Assembly: GCA_002371025.1 (NCBI GenBank)
Contig: DFFQ01000007.1
Location: 1 to 37,507 of the forward strand
Direction of reading: 5' to 3'
DNA from: Lachnospiraceae bacterium UBA3772
Lineage (GTDB): Bacteria > Bacillota > Clostridia > Lachnospirales > Lachnospiraceae
DNA length: 37,507 nucleotides
This document shows, in pieces, positions 16,683-23,636 of the stretch. The translations under genes were made by a program, and so were the position numbers. Each line of letters begins with the position of its first letter. The first letter of the stretch is position 1. The notes beneath the pieces are model-generated. The model was not told the origin of the DNA and searched no databases. It worked only from the letters and a program-made list of their open reading frames with translations.

Positions 16683-17644
16683 TAATCCCTCAGCTCCTTT
16701 CCTGTTACTTCAAGGAATACATCATTTAAAGTTGGCAGTTCAGTGATTATGCGGCCAAAAGCTATATGCTTTTCTTCAAGATAATTAAGGATATGAATAA
16801 GATTATGCTCTCCACCGTCACATTTTATCACTAATTCACTTCCGATTTCTTTTGCTTCATAGATATGGTTAATATCAAGAATGCCTGAAAGAATTTCTTT
16901 TGCTATGTAACTTTCTTCTCCCTTTTTCTTAGGAAGACCTATCTTTATAACCTCTCTATTCTTAAGAGATGCTTTAAGTTCTGCTGATGTACCGCTTACC
17001 ACATTCTTTCCGTGATCCATGATAACGATGCGGCTGCAAAGCTCCTCAACTTCTTCCATATAATGAGATGTATAGATAACAGTTGTGCCATTTTCATTCA
17101 TTTTTCTGATGCCTTCAAGAATTGCATTTCTACTCTGTGGATCAACTGCAACAGTTGGTTCATCGAAAATAACCAGTTCCGGCTTATGTGCTATCCCACA
17201 GGCAATATTAAGTCTTCTTAAAAGGCCGCCTGATAATTTCTTCGGTCTGTACTTTCTAAAATCCTTAAGTCCTGTAAATTCTAAAGCTTCTTCCACATCC
17301 TTTTTTCTTTCTTTTTTATCTTTTATATAAAGACCGCAGAAGAAATCGATATTTTCTTCAACTGTAAGTGTATCTACAACTGCCACATTCTGCATTACAA
17401 CACCGATACGTTTCTTTATATCGTAGGAATCTCCCTTGATCTTTTCTCCGAAGACTTTTATATCTCCTTTATCATATTTAAGAAGAGAAAGAAGGCAGTT
17501 GATAGTTGTAGTCTTTCCTGAACCGTTTGGTCCAAGAAGTCCGAGAATCTCTCCTTTATATACATCCAGCGAGAAATAATCCACCGCCAGCTTTTCACCA
17601 TATCTTTTTACTAACTGATTTATTGAAACAACTTTTTCCTTCAT
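16682..17644 (-). CDS. ABC transporter ATP-binding protein (LnrL/YfiL-like)
   Basis: The ATPase powers the two permeases that follow. Walker A is GLLGPNGSGKTT, the Q-loop lies in VVMQNVAVVD, the signature is LSGGLLRRLNI, Walker B is PELVIFDEPTVAVDP, and the H-loop is YTSHYMEEVEEL. A C-terminal DUF4162-like domain follows. I chose the ATG at 17644 (MKEKVVSINQL, 320 residues) because AAAGGAG lies 8 bases upstream. The ATG at 17677 would add 11 residues and has no ribosome site. It is the first gene of the exporter/two-component operon, about 130 bases downstream of the palindrome at 17774. Confidence 0.94.
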   Translation of the reverse strand: MKEKVVSINQLVKRYGEKLAVDYFSLDVYKGEILGLLGPNGSGKTTTINCLLSLLKYDKGDIKVFGEKIKGDSYDIKKRIGVVMQNVAVVDTLTVEENIDFFCGLYIKDKKERKKDVEEALEFTGLKDFRKYRPKKLSGGLLRRLNIACGIAHKPELVIFDEPTVAVDPQSRNAILEGIRKMNENGTTVIYTSHYMEEVEELCSRIVIMDHGKNVVSGTSAELKASLKNREVIKIGLPKKKGEESYIAKEILSGILDINHIYEAKEIGSELVIKCDGGEHNLIHILNYLEEKHIAFGRIITELPTLNDVFLEVTGKELRD

Positions 17645-17773
17645 ATAATTACTCCTTTGCTTCTGTCCACTCGACATTTTTTAATCTTCTTTATAATATT
17701 TCCTCTTCCTCTGTCATTGAGGATATTCTATCACTCTCATAGAAAAATACAGGTGTTATCCGTCACCAAAAGA

Positions 17774-17791
17774 ATATGACATTTGTCATAT
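17774..17791. promoter_or_regulatory. Putative response-regulator operator, copy 2
   Basis: ATATGACA-TT-TGTCATAT, 8-base perfect arms with a TT centre, about 130 bases before the exporter ATPase start. It shares the 12-base core with the site at 13336. The downstream promoter is weak (possible TAGAAT at the -10, poor -35), as expected of an activator-dependent promoter. Confidence 0.6.
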
Positions 17792-17860
17792 ATTTTTTTC
17801 TTAATTTCCCAATAATCTTCGCTGATATCACCTTCAGAAAATTTATTTCGTTCTCAAAAG

Positions 17861-17892
17861 AAAAAAGACTGTAAGAATCTCTCCTACAGTCC
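17861..17892 (-). terminator. Terminator after the second DUF3592 gene
   Basis: GACTGTA (minus strand) pairs with TACAGTC around a loop containing GAGA, followed by TTTTTTCTTTT. It is one of three related hairpins (also 19060-19090 and 20353-20388), one closing each cassette of the toxin-tip array. Confidence 0.75.
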
Positions 17893-17899
17893 AAAATAA

Positions 17900-18301
17900 T
17901 TATTGTCTATAAAGTAAATAGCCCATTACGGCAAAAACAATTCCAAGAATTAACATTATTATCGGAACATATAACTTACAATCTTCCACAACCAAAACCT
18001 TTGACTGTTTTTCAATTTTTTGTGGATTAACAATCACTGTAAGCTCATCTCCTTTTTTAAACGTTTTTAGGAATGATTCTACGTTTCTATCATATGATTT
18101 ACCATTATAATTAAATGAAATCACATAATAAAATGTTCCACGAGGTGCTGTTCCCCTATAGCTATATCTTGTAATTATGCCTTTTATTTTTTTATTGTTT
18201 TTATTTCTTGCTTCAATATATAAATAAAGATATCTAATTCCAGATATTAATAAAAATATTGAACCAGAAAAGAAAAAGAAAAGGACTTTAAAATCTGACA
18301 T
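17900..18301 (-). CDS. DUF3592-like two-helix membrane protein, putative immunity protein (copy 2)
   Basis: The 133-residue protein has a membrane helix at each end (FFFFSGSIFLLISGIRYLYL; PIIMLILGIVFAVMGYLL) and a small beta-rich domain between them (YYVISFNYNGKSYDRNVESF, KKGDELTVIVNPQ), the pattern of DUF3592. It starts 7 bases after the stop of a degenerate RHS tip, the usual position of an immunity gene. It is clearly homologous to the 144-residue protein at 19118 across its length. Immunity is inferred from position and pairing only. The toxin it would have matched is now broken. Confidence 0.75.
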   Translation of the reverse strand: MSDFKVLFFFFSGSIFLLISGIRYLYLYIEARNKNNKKIKGIITRYSYRGTAPRGTFYYVISFNYNGKSYDRNVESFLKTFKKGDELTVIVNPQKIEKQSKVLVVEDCKLYVPIIMLILGIVFAVMGYLLYRQ

Positions 18302-18449
18302 ATAGTATCACCACAAATAAAATAATTGACCTAAATAATCTATAACTACTTTATATTCTTTTGCCCAGCCATATAAAATATTTTTTATTTCTGAATCAAC
18401 TTTTCCATTTTTCCTTTCCCCAGATAATAATTCTAATACAGCATTTTGG

Positions 18450-18687
18450 CATCGTTGTTATCGATATAACACTTGTAGTAATATCACATACATCGGCTAA
18501 AATTGAAACACACTTTAATATTTTCAATGCCTTCATAGCTGACCATACACTCATAAAAGCCTGCATAGCATGACTTCCAACACTTACCGCGGCTTCTGCC
18601 AGCGTGAACATATTTCCACTTGGGTCTGTGTAGGCTACAGGGTTTGCTGCTGCGTAAAGGTATTTATGCAGGCTTATGGCATCATAG
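18450..18687 (-). repeat. 238-bp direct repeat, copy 2
   Basis: This matches 19981-20218 over 238 bases with only one difference noticed by eye. It encodes the end of the RHS core and the first ~55 residues of the toxin domain. Near identity amid otherwise divergent cassettes implies recent duplication or gene conversion. Confidence 0.9.
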
Positions 18688-18720
18688 ATATTTCCCTGGT
18701 AAGTATCTTCCAGATATGAC

Positions 18721-18860
18721 TGCTAGAAAATAACTCAGCAATAAATTGAATGCTCGTGCTCAGTTGCAAGGCGGATGAAGGAGACATAACAGGCTACGTC
18801 GACTGAAGACAACGACGCAAATGAGTGCGTGCCGTCAATTTAGGCGAGTTATTTTCAGCA
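18721..18860. mobile_element. MITE-like 140-bp element with terminal inverted repeats
   Basis: Ends TGCTAGAAAATAACTC (18721-18736) and GAGTTATTTTCAGCA (18846-18860) are inverted repeats with one extra base on the left. The 110 bases between are more GC-rich than the surroundings and encode nothing obvious. The element interrupts the RHS fragment between its MNPETGTL and SLHKYLYAA blocks. No clear target duplication was found. Size and structure fit a non-autonomous insertion element. Confidence 0.6.
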
Positions 18861-18975
18861 AGGCAATATCTTGTAAGTGTTCCTGTTTCAGGATTCATAT
18901 ATCTGGCTCTTATATAATATAATCCTGATTCGTCGTCATAGTCTTCCAATAGCATCATAGGTATGAAAAGTAATG

Positions 18976-19034
18976 TTACCATTATGATCAACTACTCTTA
19001 CAATCCTGTCCATTTTATCATATTCATAAGAGGT
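18976..19034 (-). repeat. 59-bp direct repeat, copy 2
   Basis: Identical by eye to 20273-20331. It encodes TSYEYDKMDRIVRVVDHNG of the RHS core just after each cassette terminator and would serve as a recombination site for tip exchange. Confidence 0.85.
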
Positions 19035-19059
19035 CGTGCTATAATACCTTTCAAGAAAA

Positions 19060-19090
19060 ATGGACTGCAAGAATCTCTCCTTACAGTCCA
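19060..19090 (-). terminator. Terminator after the first DUF3592 gene
   Basis: TGGACTGTAAG pairs with CTTGCAGTCCA (one G-U), the loop contains GAGAGA, and ATTTTTCTTG follows on the minus strand. Related to the hairpins at 17861 and 20353. Confidence 0.75.
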
Positions 19091-19117
19091 AAAAAAAAAT
19101 TTGATTATTATTAATAT

Positions 19118-19552
19118 TTAACTCTTAATATAGAATACATATACAATTGTTGCAAATATTATTCCTAATAATATATATTCAATTGATAAAAGTATCCCAC
19201 TATCTCCAACTATCATAATTTTTGAATTTTCCTCATTTTTATGAGGATTAATTATAACAATAACTTTATCCCCCTCTTTATATGTTTTGCGAAACGTTTG
19301 CACGTATCTATCATATTTTTCATTATCATATTCAAAATTAACAATATATTCTGTTGTTGCTCGACGTCCACGACAATTATGTACTACTTTAGTAATAATC
19401 CCTTCTATTTTTTTATTTATTTTATTTTTTGAATTGATATATAACCATAAATACTTTATTCCACATATAAAAAAACAAACCGAAAAAAAGCTAAATGAAA
19501 AAGCTACTCTATCACTTAATATTTTTTTTATCATTTTATTTTCCTCTACCAT
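19118..19552 (-). CDS. DUF3592-like two-helix membrane protein, putative immunity protein (copy 1)
   Basis: The 144-residue protein has a helix at each end (FSFFSVCFFICGIKYLWLYI; LLSIEYILLGIIFATIVYVF) and a middle domain like that of copy 2 (TEYIVNFEYDNEKYDRYV, EGDKVIVIINPHK). Its ATG overlaps the stop of the preceding RHS tip (ATGGTAG), so toxin tip and this gene are translationally coupled. That arrangement, and the membrane location of both partners, supports an immunity role, but this is inference. A start at M7 (MIKKIL) is possible. A terminator closes the cassette. Confidence 0.78.
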   Translation of the reverse strand: MVEENKMIKKILSDRVAFSFSFFSVCFFICGIKYLWLYINSKNKINKKIEGIITKVVHNCRGRRATTEYIVNFEYDNEKYDRYVQTFRKTYKEGDKVIVIINPHKNEENSKIMIVGDSGILLSIEYILLGIIFATIVYVFYIKS

Positions 19553-20346
19553 AAATAAAATAATTGGCCAAAATAATCTAAAACAACTTTATACTCTTTT
19601 GCCCAGCCATATAATATATTTTTAACATCTGAATCAATCTTAGGAAATTTTCTTTCATCAGATAATAATTCTAAAAAGGCATTTTGATCTCCTGAAATCT
19701 TAGATTTTTCTCGCCCTGCATAATCAAGTAATACGTCTTTAATAAGCAATAGAATATCAATCAAAGCCTTTCCGATATTTCCATTTTTAAAATCTTCTAT
19801 TATTCCGCCAATGCCTTCAAATCCATATTTAAAATAGTTGTCTATTTTTTTTATTTTATCATTCTTTATTCCTATACCCGCAACTATAAAATAAATATCA
19901 ATAACAGCATATGCTATCTTGCCTATTTCACCTGCTAACTGCAACAAGTCTTTTTCACCTGTCTTCATCCAACTATTAAGCATCGTTGTTATCGATATAA
20001 CACTTGTAGTAATATCACATAAATCGGCTAAAATTGAAACACACTTTAATATTTTCAATGCCTTCATAGCTGACCATACACTCATAAAAGCCTGCATAGC
20101 ATGACTTCCAACACTTACCGCGGCTTCTGCCAGCGTGAACATATTTCCACTTGGGTCTGTGTAGGCTACAGGGTTTGCTGCTGCGTAAAGGTATTTATGC
20201 AGGCTTATGGCATCATAGCTATAATTAGTAGTCTTTGTGCCCTTTGAATCTACTTCCTCAATAGTAACAGGATTACCATTATGATCAACTACTCTTACAA
20301 TCCTGTCCATTTTATCATATTCATAAGAGGTAGTACCATAATACAT
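19546..20346 (-). CDS. Orphan RHS-repeat C-terminal tip with hydrophobic toxin domain (copy 1)
   Basis: The N-terminal part is RHS core: YGTTSYEYDKMDRIVRVVD, then SLHKYLYAAANPVAYTDPSG, the hallmark that ends an RHS shell and precedes the variable toxin. The toxin region (about 195 residues) starts FTLAEAAVSVGSHAMQAFMS and contains hydrophobic helices (IAYAVIDIYFIVAGIGI; ALIDILLLIKDVLLDYA), suggesting action on membranes; I recognise no known enzyme motif. The frame continues upstream through a terminator to 20394, so no real start is evident and the tip is probably silent unless recombined onto a full rhs gene. It overlaps the DUF3592 gene start. Joined to a complete core, it would form a polymorphic toxin. 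Confidence 0.7.
   Translation of the reverse strand: MYYGTTSYEYDKMDRIVRVVDHNGNPVTIEEVDSKGTKTTNYSYDAISLHKYLYAAANPVAYTDPSGNMFTLAEAAVSVGSHAMQAFMSVWSAMKALKILKCVSILADLCDITTSVISITTMLNSWMKTGEKDLLQLAGEIGKIAYAVIDIYFIVAGIGIKNDKIKKIDNYFKYGFEGIGGIIEDFKNGNIGKALIDILLLIKDVLLDYAGREKSKISGDQNAFLELLSDERKFPKIDSDVKNILYGWAKEYKVVLDYFGQLFYLW
19981..20218 (-). repeat. 238-bp direct repeat, copy 1
   Basis: Partner of 18450-18687 (one difference seen). It spans the RHS signature YAAANPVAYTDPSGN and the start of the toxin domain. Confidence 0.9.
20273..20331 (-). repeat. 59-bp direct repeat, copy 1
   Basis: Partner of 18976-19034. It lies just after the cassette terminator at 20353 in the direction of transcription. 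Confidence 0.85.
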
Positions 20347-20352
20347 TCCTAG

Positions 20353-20388
20353 AAAAAATGGTCTGTGAGAATCTCTTCTCACAGACCA
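20353..20388 (-). terminator. Terminator of a lost upstream toxin cassette
   Basis: TGGTCTGTGAGAA and TTCTCACAGACCA form a perfect 13-bp stem with loop GAGA, followed by TTTTTT on the minus strand. It belongs to the same hairpin family as 17861 and 19060, implying that a third cassette once stood upstream. Confidence 0.85.
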
Positions 20389-20390
20389 AA

Positions 20391-20501
20391 ACATGGATCT
20401 ATGCCTGTATCGGAATTACCGATGCAAATCAGATTACTGAATATAGGCAGGCTCGCTTTTATTCCTTCACAAAAGAGTTAAATGAGTTGTGTGACTGGCT
20501 C
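20391..20501 (+). pseudogene. IS110-type transposase N-terminal fragment
   Basis: The plus strand reads TWIYACIGITDANQITEYRQ then ARFYSFTKELNELCDWLL, which resembles the N-terminus of IS110-family DEDD transposases as I remember them. It has no start, no catalytic C-terminus, and runs out at the flanking RHS remnant. It is probably the scar of an insertion that destroyed the first cassette. The family call is from memory of the pattern and not certain. Confidence 0.4.
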
Positions 20502-20525
20502 CTACCATAAATAGAATAATTTACC
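20502..20525 (-). pseudogene. Last codons of a third RHS tip (GKLFYLW, stop)
   Basis: Seven codons and a stop match the tail GQLFYLW-stop of the two RHS tips downstream. The remnant abuts the sulP stop codon by 3 bases, so a deletion removed the rest of this cassette. Together with the terminator at 20353 it proves that the array had at least three units. Confidence 0.55.
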
Positions 20526-20528
20526 AAT

Positions 20529-22187
20529 TTAATTCTCCATCTTTGAAGCTTTCTCTAAAGCATCATCAATATGCTTACAGAAATTGTCCTTTCCGATTTT
20601 TTCAACAAATCCTGCTTTTTCCATAGTCCTATATGGCTGCTCATTTACATGAGAGAGAAGCATCTTAACCCCTTTCTTCTCACACTCACTATAAAGAGCC
20701 TCAAGAGCATGCATAGCTGTTGCATCAAGAGCAGGTACTGCTCTCATTCTGATAATAAGTACTTTTGTGTAATCCTTAAGACTTATCTCTGCTATTCTTT
20801 CAGCTGCCCCAAAGAACATAGGTCCATTTATCTCATATACTCTTACATGCTTTGGTACAACCTTTAAGTCAAGACAGTCTGGATCAGCCTTTGGATCGAT
20901 ATATTCCCATGATGAAACATTTGTCTCATCAGCCATACGCTTCATAAGTAATACGCAGGCAAGTACCATACCTGCACCGATAGCAACTACCAAGTCGAAA
21001 CATACAGTAAGAACAAATGTTGTAACAAGTATTAAAATGTCACTCTTAGGCGCTGTCTTGCAAAGATGTACAAATGTCTTATATCCGCACATATTATAAG
21101 CTACTATGAAAAGAATAGCTGCAATAGCTGGCATTGGGATAAGTGCTGCATATGGCATAAGAATCACAAGGACTAATACAAGCACTATTGCATGGATCAT
21201 TCCGGCAACCGGAGTGCGTCCGCCATTTTTAATATTTGCTGCAGTTCTTGCGATAGCTCCTGTGGCAGGAATACCGCCAAAAAGAGCTGATCCGATATTA
21301 CCTACACCCTGAGCTACAAGTTCCATATCTGAACGGTGGTGGTCATTGATCATACCATCCGCAACTACACATGAAAGAAGGGACTCGATTGCTGCAAGGA
21401 TTGCAATTGTAAATCCATTTGACGCAGCTCCCTTTATTGCTCCCCAGCTGAAATCAGGCATTGTAAAATGTGGAAGGGCATTACTTATCGAATAAAGATC
21501 TCCAATAGTATTCACCTTCATTCCAAGGCCTTTAACCAGACCGATACCAACGAATACTGCGATCAGTGAACCGGGGATTATCTCTCCAACCTTTGGTACC
21601 AGCGGCCAGATTATAAGTACTGCAAGGCAGATAAGACCAACTGCAAGGGCTGCAACATTTATCGTTCCTATATTTTTAACTACAGCTAAAACTTTATCTG
21701 TTGTTTCTATAGTTGTAGTTCCCTTAGGATATGTGAGTCCAAGGAAATCTTTTAATTGTCCGATAGCAATAGTTACTGCAATACCTGCTGTAAATCCGGT
21801 TGTAATAGTATATGGAATAAAACGGATAAGTTTTCCCAATCTTAATACACCCATAAGGATAAGCAGCACTCCTGCAAATACAGTTGCAAGGGCCAGTCCA
21901 CCCATACCGTTCTTTGCTACAATTCCTGCTACAATAGTTGCGAATGCAGCTGTAGGTCCTGCAATCTGAACTTTACTTCCTCCCAGGAAACTTATAATAA
22001 AACCAGCAATTATAGCTGTGTAAAGACCTTCCTCCGGTCCCACACCTGACGCAAGGGCAAGAGCAATTGAAAGCGGAAGTGCAATAATGGCTACGATGAT
22101 ACCAGATATCACATCTTTAATGAACTGCTCTCTTGAATAATCCTTCATTGTTGTAAAAAACATGGGGATCAGCTTACTTTTGTTCAT
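20529..22187 (-). CDS. SulP-family anion transporter (SLC26-like)
   Basis: This 552-residue inner-membrane transporter has about 12-14 helices and the SulP signature region VQIAGPTAAFATIVAGIVA. A C-terminal cytosolic STAS domain starts near residue 440 (VLIIRMRAVPALDATAMHAL) and has the conserved D and T around the phosphorylation site. The substrate could be sulfate, bicarbonate or another anion; sequence alone does not decide. The start follows AGGAGAG. The gene is probably monocistronic: about 180 bases without another gene precede it, and a broken toxin array follows its stop by 3 bases. Confidence 0.93.
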   Translation of the reverse strand: MNKSKLIPMFFTTMKDYSREQFIKDVISGIIVAIIALPLSIALALASGVGPEEGLYTAIIAGFIISFLGGSKVQIAGPTAAFATIVAGIVAKNGMGGLALATVFAGVLLILMGVLRLGKLIRFIPYTITTGFTAGIAVTIAIGQLKDFLGLTYPKGTTTIETTDKVLAVVKNIGTINVAALAVGLICLAVLIIWPLVPKVGEIIPGSLIAVFVGIGLVKGLGMKVNTIGDLYSISNALPHFTMPDFSWGAIKGAASNGFTIAILAAIESLLSCVVADGMINDHHRSDMELVAQGVGNIGSALFGGIPATGAIARTAANIKNGGRTPVAGMIHAIVLVLVLVILMPYAALIPMPAIAAILFIVAYNMCGYKTFVHLCKTAPKSDILILVTTFVLTVCFDLVVAIGAGMVLACVLLMKRMADETNVSSWEYIDPKADPDCLDLKVVPKHVRVYEINGPMFFGAAERIAEISLKDYTKVLIIRMRAVPALDATAMHALEALYSECEKKGVKMLLSHVNEQPYRTMEKAGFVEKIGKDNFCKHIDDALEKASKMEN

Positions 22188-22369
22188 ACTTTCTCTCCTA
22201 AAAATCTTTTTAATTAATTCCTAACAAAATCAATAGACTATTACGTTTTTCCTATATAATCAAGCATTTTTTCTTTTTCCCTATCTTAAACCATATATGT
22301 GCCAATTTTAAAACCGAATTTTTATGAACTACCCGGTAATTGAATTACCTATTAGCTATCCTAATCATA

Positions 22370-23503
22370 TCAGCAGTCATATTCTCCATACTCACATCCT
22401 ACGTGGCTGGCCTCTATCTCATCTACTAAAACTTCTTTTCCATCTTCTTTATCATAAAGTTTAACTGTTCCCCAGCCATTTCCACCATTCCAGAGCTTGT
22501 TATGTCTCTTGCTTCCATCCGGAGCTTCATAATTTACCAGGATCATATCACTTTTCTTACAGAAGATCTCTGTTTCCATTACGGCGTGGATATTTTCCTG
22601 CCTTACCCGCCAGATAACTACATCTTCTTTTTCTTCAAACTTAAAATCCGTCTTTACTTTAAGATGAAGCTTTGAGAAGTTGAAATCATATTCCTTTCCT
22701 TCATAATAAAATACTCCCAGCAGTCTTCGATCAAGAGGCACGAAGTAAATCTTTGGTCTTCCGCCACCTATATCAAAAACGCTGTTACTAAGTACATTCC
22801 CTGTCTTCTTACTGATAAGACAGTTTGAAGAAAGCCAGACCCATGGACTGGTAAAATCTCTTCCCCAGTTTTTATCTGCATATCCGTAACTTTTTTCCGG
22901 AGTCACGATATATTTTCTGCCATTGCAGGTGATCTCCCCTTCGTAAGTACTCTTCATTCCCTCTGCATGCCAATACATGGCAAATGCTTCCGCTATTCTA
23001 AACGGAGTGCTGGCACCATAACCTACATTAAAGGCAATCTGCTTATCTATATGAAGATCCCATGTCATTTCACCTGCATCACACATCCACTCAGGATGCA
23101 TCGCCGCTTCATCTTTAGTTACTTTTACGCTGCCTTTAAGATGATCCTCTGATGCAAAACAGTCATCTGCCTTTAACTTATAAGGCGCCTCTCCATGAAG
23201 CTTTACATCCTTCCAGGCAAAAAACCTATGTATCTGAAAATGTTCCTCTCCCCAGGTTCCTGCCTTTACCATCAAATAAGAAGGATATTTTCCTGCCTTT
23301 CTATTCTCCGGTAACTGTCCAAACACAGGCCAATCCTCAGAAAGAGCCGGATTACAAAGAAAATATTCTATAAAAAAAGCCTTATCTTCCCCTGTCTCTT
23401 TATCCTGCGCTGTAAATGAATGCCACCACCAGTCATATCCATGATGTGCCAAAGGGCCGCGAAGCATACATGCATTTCTATCTATATCGTGTTTATTAAA
23501 CAT
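22370..23503 (-). CDS. Tocopherol cyclase-like (lipocalin-type) protein
   Basis: The 377-residue soluble protein resembles the tocopherol cyclase/AttH-CrtC group of double-lipocalin proteins. Near the N-terminus it has the WWWHSF motif; the middle holds the typical YGYADKNWGRDFTSPWVWLS. The C-terminus has beta strands and ends HVGCEYGEYDC. There is no signal peptide or membrane helix. Tocopherol synthesis is not expected in such an anaerobe, so the substrate is probably another lipid or isoprenoid, and enzymatic activity is not assured. A terminator lies upstream, after the diguanylate cyclase gene, so it has its own promoter. The fold call rests mainly on the WG-x-W motif. Confidence 0.7.
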   Translation of the reverse strand: MFNKHDIDRNACMLRGPLAHHGYDWWWHSFTAQDKETGEDKAFFIEYFLCNPALSEDWPVFGQLPENRKAGKYPSYLMVKAGTWGEEHFQIHRFFAWKDVKLHGEAPYKLKADDCFASEDHLKGSVKVTKDEAAMHPEWMCDAGEMTWDLHIDKQIAFNVGYGASTPFRIAEAFAMYWHAEGMKSTYEGEITCNGRKYIVTPEKSYGYADKNWGRDFTSPWVWLSSNCLISKKTGNVLSNSVFDIGGGRPKIYFVPLDRRLLGVFYYEGKEYDFNFSKLHLKVKTDFKFEEKEDVVIWRVRQENIHAVMETEIFCKKSDMILVNYEAPDGSKRHNKLWNGGNGWGTVKLYDKEDGKEVLVDEIEASHVGCEYGEYDC

Positions 23504-23565
23504 ATTATCCCCCGTTTCCAGTCATAAAAATTAATTTTATTATCTTCTTTCTACTTATAAAAATC

Positions 23566-23599
23566 AAGAGAACCCAGGAGGTCATACCTAGGTTCTCTT
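23566..23599 (-). terminator. Terminator after the diguanylate cyclase gene
   Basis: AAGAGAACCTAGG pairs with CCTGGGTTCTCTT (13 bp, one G-U, 8-base loop) and is followed by GATTTTTATAAG on the minus strand. Confidence 0.75.
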
Positions 23600-23636
23600 T
23601 TATTTAAAATCATATTTTTTTCTCTTTATCAGATTT

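Larger units (their letters stand above)
18308..19049 (-). pseudogene. Orphan RHS C-terminal tip, decayed (copy 2)
   Basis: Fragments of one RHS end can be read in order: TTSYEYDKMDRIVRVVDHNG, then after a frameshift DESGLYYIRARYMNPETGTL, an inserted 140-bp element, and SLHKYLYAAANPVAYTDPSG followed by the same domain start as copy 1 (MFTLAEAAVSVGSHAMQAF). About 290 bases of the toxin domain are then missing, and the tail reappears in another frame (GWAKEYKVVIDYLGQLFYLW, stop). Frameshifts, insertion and deletion make it nonfunctional. RHS tips like this are displaced toxin ends kept downstream of a main rhs gene; no main gene is in the window. Confidence 0.8.

Noticed and set aside
16682..17677. 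Longer start of the exporter ATPase at 17677
   Set aside because: No ribosome site before it, whereas AAAGGAG is correctly placed before the ATG at 17644.
18794..18991. 65-codon frame as a separate gene
   Set aside because: It is a frameshifted piece of the RHS core (DESGLYYIRARYMNPETGTL) that runs into the inserted 140-bp element.
20347..20394. Upstream extension of the RHS tip frame to an ATG at 20394
   Set aside because: These codons are the translation of a perfect terminator hairpin, and no ribosome site precedes the ATG.
22270..22320. Sigma-54 promoter before sulP (TTGGCAC box)
   Set aside because: The -12 element does not have the required GC dinucleotide at the right spacing.
22334..22348. 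Terminator after the tocopherol cyclase-like gene (GGTAATTGAATTACC)
   Set aside because: It is a short AT-rich palindrome without a following T tract on the minus strand; not enough for a terminator call.
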